From Tyto alba (Eukaryota > Chordata > Aves > Strigiformes > Tytonidae), in NCBI RefSeq assembly GCF_018691265.1, contig NW_024881329.1, positions 3,224,001 to 3,288,000 of the forward strand: a stretch of 64,000 bases of DNA. Direction: 5' to 3'. The translations under genes and the position numbers were made by a program. Below the pieces are notes generated by a model. The model made no database searches. It was not told where the DNA came from and was given only the letters and a program-made list of their open reading frames with translations. Positions 1 through 9,915 of this stretch are shown here, in pieces; position 1 is the stretch's first letter; the number at the start of each line of letters is the position of its first letter.

Positions 1-2280
1 ATGGGTCTAGTTTCTGGGGCCTGTCCCCCCACGTCTGCGTCAGCCAACGGGCATTGGCGGTATCGCTCCCTGCTTCCAGCATCGCCCCAAATTTCCGTGG
101 TGACAAGGCAGGTTTGGGGCTGACTTTGCTGGATTGGTAACAAGGTAAGAAGTGTACAAGTGTAAATTTAATGTGACATGGATGCTGGTGAAATAATAGC
201 TCCTGGTGCTGCTCCTCTTGGCGCTGGGGGGATGAGGCCACCCAAGCACCATCCCCTCGCCCTGCCTGTTCCTCCCTGCCACGTTGGAGAAGAGCATCCC
301 CGTTCATCCCCGCTGCCTCCCGCATTTCCCAGGCCCTCACATGCTGCATTAAACCGCCGCATACCCCTGCGGGCCAACGAGCTGGGCTCCCCAAACGCAG
401 AGCTCAGCAGGGATGGATGCAGCCGTGCACCCCTCCCCTTGCAAGCGTCCGTCCGCTTGTGCTGGATGCCTGCAGCCGCGCAGCATCGCTGCAGGGATAA
501 CTTGGAGAAGGAAATTTGTCGGGACACCGAGCTGGGCAGTGATGCCCGCCGGCTTCTCGCAGGCAGGAGGGCAGGTTTTGCTTCCTGGTCTGGCAGGGAG
601 TTCCCCGCCGGCTTTTCGCCTGCGCGAGCACCGCTTGGGTCAGCGGTGAGGTGGGGCCGACGGAGCCGCTGGGGCCGCCCGGTTCCTGGGCTGGCAAAGC
701 AGACTTTCTTGTTTCGGCCGTGCCGTGCAGCCACCATCCCTGCTGCACTTTCGGCTCTCACCCCGCAGCATGCCCCTGCCACGCGCGGCGGCTGGGCCCG
801 CAGCCCACACAGCGGGGAAGGGACACTGAGGCTGGGAAGGACACTCATCGGTAAGTCTGGTTTCGGAAGCCCGGCCAGCACAGGGTGGGAGCGAGAAGCA
901 GGGCTCCCCCGACCCCTTTTCCAGGAGCAGGGATGCTCGATGCTCTCTGCGGAGCCCACTGAGGCTGTGCTGCCTGCCCCAGACCGCAGCAGGGCTGTCC
1001 CCATCGTCCCCAAAACTGTGGCTCAGGTCACCCTGCGGGGCTGGGATGAATTTTGTTTTTAAGCCAAGGCCAGTGTCAGGCTAACGTGACACAGCCTGTG
1101 GGGGTCTGGCAGGGAAAAAGGGCCGAGACACCTAATTCTGTGCTGGGTGGGTGCCGGCTCGCCTGTGCTATTGTATCCACCCACTGCCACAGCCCGAGGC
1201 CACAGCCTGGCACCTCCTAAATATCTCAGGTATGTCACCGGCCACTGATTTCCGTGTGTGGCGACAGCAGAAACCGATAATTAAAGCTGCTGGTGGCAAG
1301 GCTGTGAACGGGGCTCGGGTGTCCAACGGCACAGATGTCCCAGTTGGCCCTGGGCATGTCACTTAACCCGCACCTCATTGCCCCAGCCACGATGCCGCAG
1401 GGATGATAGCAATTCCCACGCCTCTCCAGCCCTTTGCCCACAGGCAGCAAAGCCCACTGCTGGAAAAATTAAAGGCTTTTCTGGCTTCCTGGGCTCAGCA
1501 GGGAAAAGCACAGAGGTGGTTTCTCCCCGGGAGGTTCCCCGTGCAAGGAGCCACGGCCCTGCGGGGCGGGCAGGATGCGGGCAGAGGGTGGGCAGAGCGA
1601 GGTGATGCTGGCTGCCTGAGCAGGGACCCGCTCGGACGTGGGGCGGGTGTTTGGAACAAGGTGAACGGGCACATACCTGCCAGCCTCGGGCACAGCACCG
1701 GGGCCGGGTGCCGTCAGTGCCGCGATGGCTGCAGACCCACGGGCCGCATAGCCCAGCTCCCGGCGCGCCGCTGCCGCTCACCCGAAAGGATGCAAAGAAG
1801 GAAGTTTTGGCTACAAGGAAGTGTTCGTGCTAGAATGAGAGCCTCGCTGTGGAGAGAGCAGTAGCGCAAACCCATTCTGCTTTAAATTTGAAGCCTTCCC
1901 CGAAGCTGCGTCAGCGTTGCCCGTGTGCGTGGGTCGCGCTTCCGTGAAGTTTCCGAGCCGGTGTGACCCCAGCTTTGTGGCACTGCTTCCACTTGCACCG
2001 CTGGCACCAGTCCCGCTGCAAGCCCAGGAGCAAACCCTCCCGCTCCTCAGCCCTGCGAGAGGGGGGAAAATAGCCCCAAAAGGCAAAAAGGGTGTTAGCT
2101 AATGGTGGGGCTTGCCTAGGGCTGAGCAAACACTTCAGCTCAAGCTGCCTGGCCAGGGAGGAACCAGCACAAAACAGCTCTTGGGTTTTTTTTCCCCTAC
2201 AGCCAGGTGATTCCTCTTCTCAAAAACAAAGGAAATCTCCTTAATCCATCCCCTGACTCCCTCCCCTTTCCAAAGGCAGG
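1..2280. other. Upstream GC-rich intergenic sequence, no gene supported
   Basis: No exon chain or recognisable protein was found. Several frames stay open on both strands at once between about 170 and 1060, which is what high GC with few TA dinucleotides produces; none of those translations resembles a protein family. CpG-dense patches occur near 300-660 and 1550-1790. By synteny the next gene upstream should be CTSD on the opposite strand, but I see no part of it here. Confidence 0.5.
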
Positions 2281-2290
2281 TGTGCAAGGA

Positions 2291-2384
2291 TATAAATGAG
2301 AAGGCTGTAGGCGAGGGGCTGATTGGCACAGAGCCCTCCCTGCCCCTGGCTCCCTCCCACTCCATTTCACACCTCGCTGCCAAG
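2291..2384 (+). promoter_or_regulatory. SYT8: Candidate SYT8 TATA box and 5' untranslated exon
   Basis: A canonical TATAAA lies at 2291-2296. A transcript starting about 25-30 nt later could splice at the donor CCAAG|GTGG (2384/2385) to the pyrimidine-preceded acceptor at 2522-2523, 18 nt before the start codon. The short 139-nt intron is plausible for this compact gene. This is inferred from motifs only; an unspliced leader or a more distant promoter is equally possible. Confidence 0.35.
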
Positions 2385-2540
2385 GTGGCCAAGCCCTAAA
2401 CGCTTACGTTGGTCTCTATGTTTTAATTGTGTTTGCTCTCATTAGAGCCCTGGGCCACTGGCAGCACATGCACTACTGGAAAGGAAATCCCCACCCTGTT
2501 ATTTTTTTTGCTTGCGTCCCCAGGTCACCCGGGTTTAGCC

Positions 2541-2658
2541 ATGGCAGTGGTAGCCAGGAACGGCAGGGCGACGGCCTCCCCGCTCACCAGTAGCCCCGTG
2601 GGCATCACCACCACGGCTCGGCCGGGCTCCCTGGGCGGCTGGCTTAGCCGGATCCCAT
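2541..2658 (+). CDS. SYT8: SYT8 coding exon 1
   Basis: Encodes residues 1-39 plus one base (phase 1). Starts [15 protein letters not shown] and ends in SRIP; donor GTGAGT at 2659. The luminal tail is Ser/Thr/Gly-rich. A TAG stop follows three codons into the intron. Confidence 0.85.
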
Positions 2659-5367
2659 GTGAGTAGGATGGCGCTTGCCCTGCTCTCTCAGGCAGCATTA
2701 TCTGGCCGGTTCTCCTGCACCCTGAGGCTGTGTATCCTCTTCTCCCTCCCTCCAAATCCCTTTTCGCAGCGGGGGCCGTTGGGGGGGGATGCTGCAGGGT
2801 GGTACCGTGCTGCTTCAGGAGCGCAGGGCATCCTTGCTGCCCATTTGGGGAATGGTCCCCAGCCGCAGCCTCCCTGCATGAGGCCTGTCCGGGATTATGG
2901 GGGGCAATTTTCAAAGTACAACCCCTTAATGCTGAAGCACCAGGAAGGGGTTTAAATGCGCTCTATATGGTTTTGCTTGGTTTTAACTCTTCTGTCCATC
3001 CCCGCTCCCCGAATGTTGCACCAGTACCCAAATGGGCGCTCATCGCCGTGGCTGTGGCAGTGGCCCTTCTCCTCCTCCTCTTCCTCATCTGCATCATCAG
3101 GTGTTGCTGTTGCAAGAAGAAGCCCAAGAAGAAGGAGAGGGTCAGCTTGCACGCCGTCAGCAACTCCACCATGGCCAGCCTCGTGCGTCCTGCTTTCCCC
3201 TCTCCCCCACCTCCCTCCTCCCTGAGAGGTTTTGTGCCGCGCTGCCTGGTCCTGCGGGTGGTGGAGCAGGACGCAGCCGGGGATGTAGCTGAGCACGTCC
3301 TGAGGGTAATGTCCATCCTCCCACAGGTCCAGCCTGAGATGGAGGACCTGGAGCGGGCTGCGGAGCAGACGGGGCGAGGAAAGCTGCAGTACTCCCTGGA
3401 GTACAATTTCCGCGCACAGGAGGTGGGGACGCTCGCGGCTGCGGCACGGCGGGGAAAAGGCTTTGCTCTTGCACGGTCCCTCTTTGCTGCCCACTTGAGG
3501 TGGGCAATAGCCTCCTGCTCCTCTTCCCCAGCCTGCAGCCTGCCGGCTCTCACGCCAGGGTGGCGTGGAAGTGTCCTCCCTGCTGCAATCGCTTCCCGGT
3601 TGCCTGGCCCCATCCTCCTCCTCCCGGTGACCTTGTGCATCACTCCTCAGCTGAAAGTCGGCGTGAAGCAGGCAGCCGAGCTGAAGGCCATGGACAGTGG
3701 AGGCACATCAGATCCGTATGTGATCATTTACCTAACATCCGATATGAAGAAGAGGTACGAGACCAAGGTTTACCGCAAGACCCTGAACCCTGTCTTCAAC
3801 GAGAGCTTCACTTTTCAGGTAAGAAACAGTTGATGGTGTTTTTTGGTCCTGTCAAGAATGTTACATGGGCACTGCTCCCTGGGCAAAAACCTCTCCAGGC
3901 AGGGAGATGCTTTTGCAACTGGGATGGGGAAGCATCAGAGAAAGACCTGTTATCTCATCTGCGGGACAGGGGTGCCGCTGAGGAGCGAGTGCAGGCTTTT
4001 GGGTCCTCCCCTGCAGGTACCCCAGGCGGAGGTGCCTGAATCCACGCTGGTGATGCAGATCTATGACTTCAACCGCTTTTCCAAGCACGACATCATCGGC
4101 GAGGTCCGGCTGCCCCTGGCCACCGTCAACCTGCAGCACGTCATCGAGCAGTGGAGTGACCTGGTGGCGGCCAGCAAAGTGGAGGTTGGTCCTGGCAGGT
4201 GGGATACTCCGCCGGGAGGGATGCGCTGTTGCCCGGTTTGCCACCACCCCAAGAAGCAGGCCCTTAGGGGCAAGCATGGGGGTGGGGGGAGGCCCAGGAA
4301 ACCTGGGGCCAGCCTGGTGCTCCAGCCCCGGGTGAGCCAGCTCCTCTGCCCGGTGGTCATGGCTGGCGTCTCTCCATCAGGAAGAGCAGTTGGGCGAGAT
4401 CTGCTTCTCGCTGCGCTACGTCCCCAGCACCAGCAAGCTGACGGTGCTCATCCTGGAAGCCAAGAAGCTGAAGCGGATGGACTCCCATGGGCTCTCAGGT
4501 CAGCGGGGGCTGCTCATGCTCAGATTTTCCTACTCCTGCCTGGGCCTTAATGATGGCACCAAGAGCTGCAAAGCTTTGAAAGCGCTCAGTGCTGAGACCT
4601 GCTTCCTGCCACCACCACCACCATACCCAGCTCTTGGCCAGCTCGCAGCCTTCCCCAGCTTCGGGCAGAGCTGGAGGTATCTCCCAGGAGGAGATGTCAT
4701 GGCTGGATGGGGCTGTACGGGGAGCTTGTGGCAGGTGGCAGGTGTAGAAGGTGAGCTCTGGGAACAAGGCTGGCAAGGGGAAGAGGAGTGGATGCTCACC
4801 ATGAGGAGTGACAAGTGGGATGCTCTGCTCTGCTTGGGAATGGTCCAGAGAAGCTGTTTTGTGGCTGAGCTCCTCACTTGTTCCAGCCGTGTCTTCTCTC
4901 TCCTCAGATCCTTTTGTCAAGGTGCATCTCATTCTGAACAGGAAGAAATGGAAGAAGAAGAAGACAAGTGTGAAGAAAAACACCTTAAGCCCTTACTTCA
5001 ACGAGGTGTTTGTTTTTGAGGTGCCTTTCAATCAGATCCAGGTGGGCTTCCCTGCCGTGCCCAGGGCTGGGCGGGTCCCTGCTGCGGCGAGCCCCCTCCT
5101 CACTGACCCTATTTCTTGTGTCCCCCCCATCAGAATGTGGACGTGGTCATCTCCGTCTGGGACCACGACAAAGTGACCAAGAATGAGCCCATCGGCAAAC
5201 TCTTCCTGGGCTGCCGAGCCACGGGCAAGCAGTTGCGGCACTGGTCCGACATGCTGTCCAACCCACGCCGGCCCCTCGCCCAGTGGCACAGCCTGCAGCC
5301 CCCCGAAGTGGTCGACAAAGCCCTGGGGCTGAAGTCCCACCTTAAGCTGCCCCTGCCCTCCAGATAG
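2541..5367 (+). CDS. SYT8: Synaptotagmin-8, complete gene (8 coding exons)
   Basis: Membrane-anchored double-C2 protein of Ca2+-regulated exocytosis. Joining 2541-2658, 3025-3182, 3327-3422, 3651-3818, 4017-4184, 4381-4498, 4908-5041 and 5134-5367 gives 397 residues with all phases matching and GT-AG introns throughout. The start has a strong Kozak context (G at -3 and +4). Residues 1-40 are a short luminal tail without a signal peptide; 43-65 form one hydrophobic helix ending in [12 protein letters not shown], a likely palmitoylated, basic juxtamembrane stretch. C2A spans about 112-236 (SDPY at 144-147, RFSKHD at 200-205) and C2B about 240-390 (polylysine KWKKKK, and WSDML as in other synaptotagmins). 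The C-terminus LKLPLPSR resembles mammalian SYT8. Position directly upstream of TNNI2 fixes SYT8 rather than SYT1/2/5. Exon limits are hand-derived; the exon 5 donor (GTTGGT) is the weakest. Confidence 0.93.
3025..3182 (+). CDS. SYT8: SYT8 coding exon 2 (membrane helix)
   Basis: Encodes the transmembrane helix [20 protein letters not shown] followed by a Cys cluster and a lysine-rich linker (residues 40-92). Acceptor CACCAG at 3019-3024 completes the split codon; donor GTGCGT at 3183 leaves phase 0. Confidence 0.85.
3327..3422 (+). CDS. SYT8: SYT8 coding exon 3 (linker, start of C2A)
   Basis: Residues 93-124; acidic linker beginning VQPEMEDLE, then [10 protein letters not shown], the first strand of C2A. 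Acceptor CCACAG at 3326, donor GTGGGG at 3423; both phase 0. Confidence 0.88.
3651..3818 (+). CDS. SYT8: SYT8 coding exon 4 (C2A, Ca2+ loop 1)
   Basis: Residues 125-180. Carries the first C2A calcium loop with Asp139 and Asp145 in [11 protein letters not shown], then [17 protein letters not shown]. Acceptor CCTCAG at 3650, donor GTAAGA at 3819. Confidence 0.93.
4017..4184 (+). CDS. SYT8: SYT8 coding exon 5 (C2A, Ca2+ loop 3)
   Basis: Residues 181-236 with [11 protein letters not shown] (Asp197, Asn199, Asp205). Acceptor CTGCAG at 4016. The donor chosen, GAG|GTTGGT at 4185, gives a C2A-C2B linker the same length as in SYT1; an in-frame alternative GTGGAG begins at 4179 and would remove two residues. 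Confidence 0.85.
4381..4498 (+). CDS. SYT8: SYT8 coding exon 6 (start of C2B)
   Basis: Residues 237-275 plus one base; [19 protein letters not shown] and the first C2B calcium loop with Asp270. Acceptor CATCAG at 4380, donor GTCAGC at 4499, phase 1. Confidence 0.92.
4908..5041 (+). CDS. SYT8: SYT8 coding exon 7 (C2B polybasic strand)
   Basis: Completes Asp276, then the polybasic strand [17 protein letters not shown] and [13 protein letters not shown] (to residue 320). Acceptor CCTCAG at 4907, donor GTGGGC at 5042. Confidence 0.93.
5134..5367 (+). CDS. SYT8: SYT8 terminal coding exon 8
   Basis: Residues 321-397 and the TAG stop (5365-5367). Contains [21 protein letters not shown] with Asp330, Asp332 and Glu338, then [19 protein letters not shown]. 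Acceptor CATCAG at 5133. I found no canonical AATAAA in the following 600 nt, so the 3' UTR end is undefined. Confidence 0.93.
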   Translation, partial: NVDVVISVWDHDKVTKNEPIGKLFLGCRATGKQLRHWSDMLSNPRRPLAQWHSLQPPEVVDKALGLKSHLKLPLPSR

Positions 5368-6685
5368 TGGGGGGGTCTCCTCCTCCACCCAGGGGCAGGA
5401 CGGAGGGCTTGCGGGCAGGTCAGGGGCTTCTGCTCAGCACCATCTAGACGAGTTGGTCCCAGCTCCGTGTCAACAAAGAGGGGACTGGGGGGCTCTTTGT
5501 TGGCCAAGTGATGATCTGGCTGCTTGGTGCAGCTCATGCCCTGTGTAATGCCCGGCGCGGGGCAGCTCGGCACCCCAGGGCAAGGCTGGATGGGGAGCAG
5601 AGGATGCTACAGGGGAAGGCATGGACACAGAAACCGGCTCATCCCGGTCGCTCGCAGGCCTGGGGTACAAATACACAGAGCTCCAAGCTCATGCAAAAAC
5701 ACCGAGTGCACTGATATTTTTAAAGCAGAGGATTAATGTGCCAGCGGCCTAGGGTGGGCAGTTTCTTTGGTTGTGAATAACTCGGCAAGAGGTGAGTTCT
5801 TGGGAAGCCTTTATGTGTCCTGTGAAGGCTTTTGAACAAGACCAAGATCCTGAAGCATCCTAAGAAGCTTGAGAGGAGAGAGGACAGGCTGATGAGGAAG
5901 GTGTTGGAGATACAGGACTAGGTCTTTAGTGCCCCTGTGATAAATATGCTCTGTGTCCTGGCTAGAGGCTAAATGAGATAGCAAAATCAGCCCCTGGTTG
6001 TCCACATGGCATCACTCTTAGCCCATTCCCTGCCTGTGCCGACTGTGTACCCCAAGTTGTGACTCAGGGTATGGGACTCACCAGAGGCCATCCCCATGGA
6101 CCGTGCAGATGAGGATGCACGGTGTCAGCTCCACTCATCCTGCATGGTCCCACAGTACCAGCACCGCAAGGTTTGCACCTCCGGCACCTGGAGGTGCTGC
6201 CGGGGTGGAGGGGCTGAGGCTCTCGCTTTCATGCCATGATCATACAACCCCGATGAAGGCTGGGTTGCAGCCCTCATGTCACTTCTGGGCAGGTTTCATG
6301 TCATCTGGGAGGTTCTTGTGGCCACATGTCCAGCCCTGCCCTGCATCACGGGGCCTTGGGGTGGGGTCTACATAAGTAAAGGTCCTTCCTAGAAAGATGA
6401 GGACACTGGAGGGGTGCCATCGTCCCTACCTGTCCTTGAGTGTGCTGCGGTTTGGGATGGCTTGAGAGCAGCTCCTCTGAGCCATCTGCAGGAGCATTGG
6501 GCAGGAGAAGGGAATCGCCCTTCCACTGAAATACCTCTGGTACAAAGCAGCCATACCACACAGAAGATTTGGGCTCATATCATGGAATTTTAGCCCAAAA
6601 GACAGAAACAATTTGCACCATGGGGAGCTGCAGGCACAACGCAAATAGCTATCACCTGGGCTCTGGAGGGGAGACAGCCCAGAGC

Positions 6686-6835
6686 ATTAATGAAGAGCCA
6701 TTAATATTGAAAGGCAGTTAATCTGCAATTACCTGGAGCTCCACGGAGCGACCATCTGAGAGTTAAACAAACACGGGGAAGCTGAGGAAGATTATGAAAA
6801 CTCGCTATAGAGATTAATGACCTGAGCTTAACCAT
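6686..6835. promoter_or_regulatory. Candidate enhancer: homeodomain and forkhead-like site cluster
   Basis: AT-rich island in GC-rich surroundings. ATTAAT occurs at 6686-6691, 6700-6705 and 6813-6818, GTTAAT at 6717-6722, CAATTA at 6727-6732, and a forkhead-like TTAAACAAACA at 6763-6773. The density of TAAT cores is the evidence; no conservation data are available, and function is inferred. Confidence 0.3.
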
Positions 6836-9429
6836 AAAAAGCTGCCGCATTTGCTTCTTGATAAATATTCTTCAGGCTTTGCTGTGGCTGTAAGGAGGGA
6901 AGAAATGACAGGGTGGGTTTGAGATGGCTGTAACAAGCGGAGTGTGGCTTTTGCTGGGGAAACAGCATCTGCTGGCAGCCACTATTGAGGTGGAGGAGGA
7001 AATCAGTCACCTGAGAAAGACTTGTAAAGGGATGCTTTAAAGCCTAAACCTTCAGTCTCAGCCTTAAATCAGGCTGGAATGGTAATTTAGGGCCATGGAG
7101 GACCCAGAAGGGCTTTTGGAGGTGTTGGGAACAGACATTTCTTATTTGTGTGTGTGTGTACGTGCGTTTTCCAGTGCCCTTGTTTAAAGTCATGGCCTTG
7201 AGGTTCACTGTGTAATTTCTGGGGCCAGGCATAAAAGCACATGCACATTAGTTCCCAAACGGACATGGCTGAAGAAGGTGCAGAGACATCCCCTCCTTGA
7301 GAAGCGTTACCCCCAAAACCAGTGCCTGCTGCTCCTCTCTCCAGCTTCAGCCCTGCTCAGAGCCCGGATTGCCGGCGCAGTCCCAGCTGAGCAGAGCTGA
7401 CAAGGGAAGCCCGTGGTGATTTTAGGGGGGGATGTCAGGGAATCTGGGAGCCAGTGCCTGGCTGGGCTGGCTCTGGGCAGCCTGGGGTGAGCCTGGGTGC
7501 AGTAAAACTCAGCAAACCGATTTGTTTGCTCAAGAGGGAGAGGCAAGCAGGTGGGGATGATCTCCACCCAAGTCCAGTTTTTAACGTACCACTGAGGCTG
7601 CTTTCTTCCTCTGTCACTGCTTTTCCTTCTCAACCTGCCTTGTGCTCTTACAACAAGGCTTTGAGCGCTTTCCTCCTCCGGCAGGATCCTCTTAGTATCT
7701 GCTGGCAGCTGTTTGAAGCAGAGCTGGTGGAGCTGGGCTTTGTTTCGTGGCTTATTTCACCCAAAGTGAACACAGCCTGCTTGGGAGCCTGTTCACGGGG
7801 AGGCAGACAGCCTTGTCTTGTGTGCAAGCACCTCCTTTTCCCCTCTCCGTGGCCTTGGCAAAGTTAGTTGTCCCTCACTCACCAAGGCTAGATGTTTGAG
7901 CATCTCCCCTGCGTGACCAATGCTCCTCGTGGACTTGGAGGGTCTGGAGCAGGAGGATTCCCCGGTGGAAGATGCAACAAGAAGAGAAGCTGAAGGAGGA
8001 AAAGCAACTCCTCCTCAGCTTGTGCCTGTGCTGGATTCCCATGTCTGCATCTAGAGGGCAGGGTAGGTACGTGCTCCCAGCTGGGTCTCTGTGTCATCTG
8101 CTCTGTGGCCCCCGTTAGAGCCTCACCAGCCAAGATTTCTTCTTCTGGAGATGGAGCGTGTGTGCAGGAGGGAGGGAAAGCGGTGATGCTTTGGTGCAAG
8201 CCCGTTCCCATCGCTGCCGAGCCAGCCGTGCTGGGGGTGCCCAGGTAGCTTTTTCCAGGAGGCAGGAGCCAGCCCTTGCCCGATCCTGTGCCACAGGCGC
8301 AAAGAGGGTTTTGTTGGTGGATTAAAGGGGGCAAAAGCAGGTATCCAGAGCCAGTCCGCATGGTGCAAGGTGCCCAGGTGGTGGGGGGGGTTTATTCCTC
8401 TGCTGCACGCAAGGGACAGGCAGTCCCTCTGCATTTAATTAGCAGTTTTGCAGGTCAGTGCCAAGGCAAAGAGCAGGGCTTGGGCCAGGCAGAGGTCTGT
8501 TAAAGGAGACAAGAAGTACTGAAAATGGAGGTGTTTGCTATTAAGATTTATAATCTCATTTATTTACATCCAGATCCAAGGCTTCTGTCCTTCAGAAGTC
8601 CCTCCCAAAGCTAATTGTTCCCCTGTACAGTGATTTTTATATTTGTCTCTCTACTTCAGGAAATCTAACAGGAGAGCTGCACCAGGAGAAGGCTGAGCCT
8701 TATACGTGCTTGTCACCGGTTGTTTGCCGTGAGACAAAAATGATTACGGGCTGTCATCGTTCAGCCTGGGTATGGGCTGGCTGTCCTCCAGCCGCGGATT
8801 TTTTGGCTAGTCTTACAGTTTTTGAGAGCTGGAGAGTATCTAAGCTCTTCTCACCAGGAGCAAGCGTGCCCGTTTTATAAATATTGGTTAGCTAGCATCG
8901 TTATGTCTTGCAATTTTATGGGCAAAACGTGTACTTTGCCAGGCATGCGTTTCTTTATTAAAAGCTCTAGCTCCTGGATTTGTGGGGGTTTATGCGGGTT
9001 TGCAGCTTTTCCTTTGAAGGCGCATTTTTATCCTTTAGGGTTGCAGGCCCGGAGGGGGTGTGGAAATATATGAGGATGCCTCCCAGCTCAAAACCCAGAG
9101 CCAAAGCGAGAGGATGGTTGGCTTTTGATCACCTCGGCTGACCGTCGGCTGGCGGTGTGCGATGGTGGAGGGAGGCCCCCTCAGCCTCTACCCCTCAGCC
9201 AGAGGCGTGGGCTGCAGCCAGCCTCCCCCCCGGAGCCCCACTGTGTGCCACTTGCTCTCGGGGGGAGGGGGCCCGGGGCCGTGCTTCCCACCAAACTCCT
9301 TCTCCCAGGCTGCCCAGTATGGTTCCCCGCTGCTGGATCCCCAGGGAGGGCTGCTTGGGCGGGAGATGGGGGGCAGCTGCCGGCCCCCCGGTACCTGCCG
9401 GCCCCAGCATCCTGCTCTCGCCTGCGGTA

Positions 9430-9720
9430 AAGCTCTGCAGTGGTGGGGGGAAACTTTGCTGAAGGGTCCGGTGTGATGGGGGGTGGGAGGGATGGCTGCT
9501 GTCGGTCAAGTGGCCTCTGGGCAGCGTTGGTGGGAAAAGGGGGTGCTGGGAACGGGGGCTGGGGGACCCCCCCCCCCCAGCTGGGCACTGGTGGGAAAGG
9601 GGTGGAGGGGAGAAGTTGTTCATGGGGGCTGGGGCGTCCAGGGGGGATGCACAGGAGGAAGGGGGGGTGGGGGCTTTGTGTTGAAGCTGGGAGCAGGGGT
9701 TGGGGGAGAGGGATGTTGCC
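9430..9720 (+). repeat. G-rich low-complexity block with quadruplex potential
   Basis: Dozens of GGG or longer runs on the plus strand with almost no other structure, including a run of twelve or so C embedded near 9568-9580. Successive G runs separated by 1-7 nt satisfy the G-quadruplex pattern repeatedly. The strand asymmetry also keeps all three plus frames free of stops over long stretches. Confidence 0.6.
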
Positions 9721-9799
9721 TTTTGGGATGATTGCTTCCTCCTCTGCCCTGGCCAAGTCTGCTGTTGATGTGACTTCCAGTTTCTCACGGGGAGGCAAG

Positions 9800-9915
9800 G
9801 AGCCCTTCCCTTATCTTTATTCCTACACCTTTCCCTGTCCCCTTTTTCCTACCCTTTTCCCCCTCTTTTCTTGTTCCCTTTTTCCTGCCCCTTTCCCCTG
9901 CCCCAACTGCTGCTG
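9800..9915 (+). repeat. Polypyrimidine block with imprecise internal repeats
   Basis: Nearly pure C/T for over 100 nt. A unit of the form TCCC(C)TTTTTCCTRCCCC occurs at about 9838 and again at about 9875, spaced roughly 37 nt, suggesting a degenerate minisatellite. Such homopyrimidine tracts can adopt triplex DNA. Confidence 0.5.

Noticed and set aside
168..1062. Overlapping open frames of 280-295 codons on both strands
   Set aside because: They are open on both strands in GC-rich sequence, Pro/Ala/Arg-rich, without splice context or family resemblance. Low TA content explains them.
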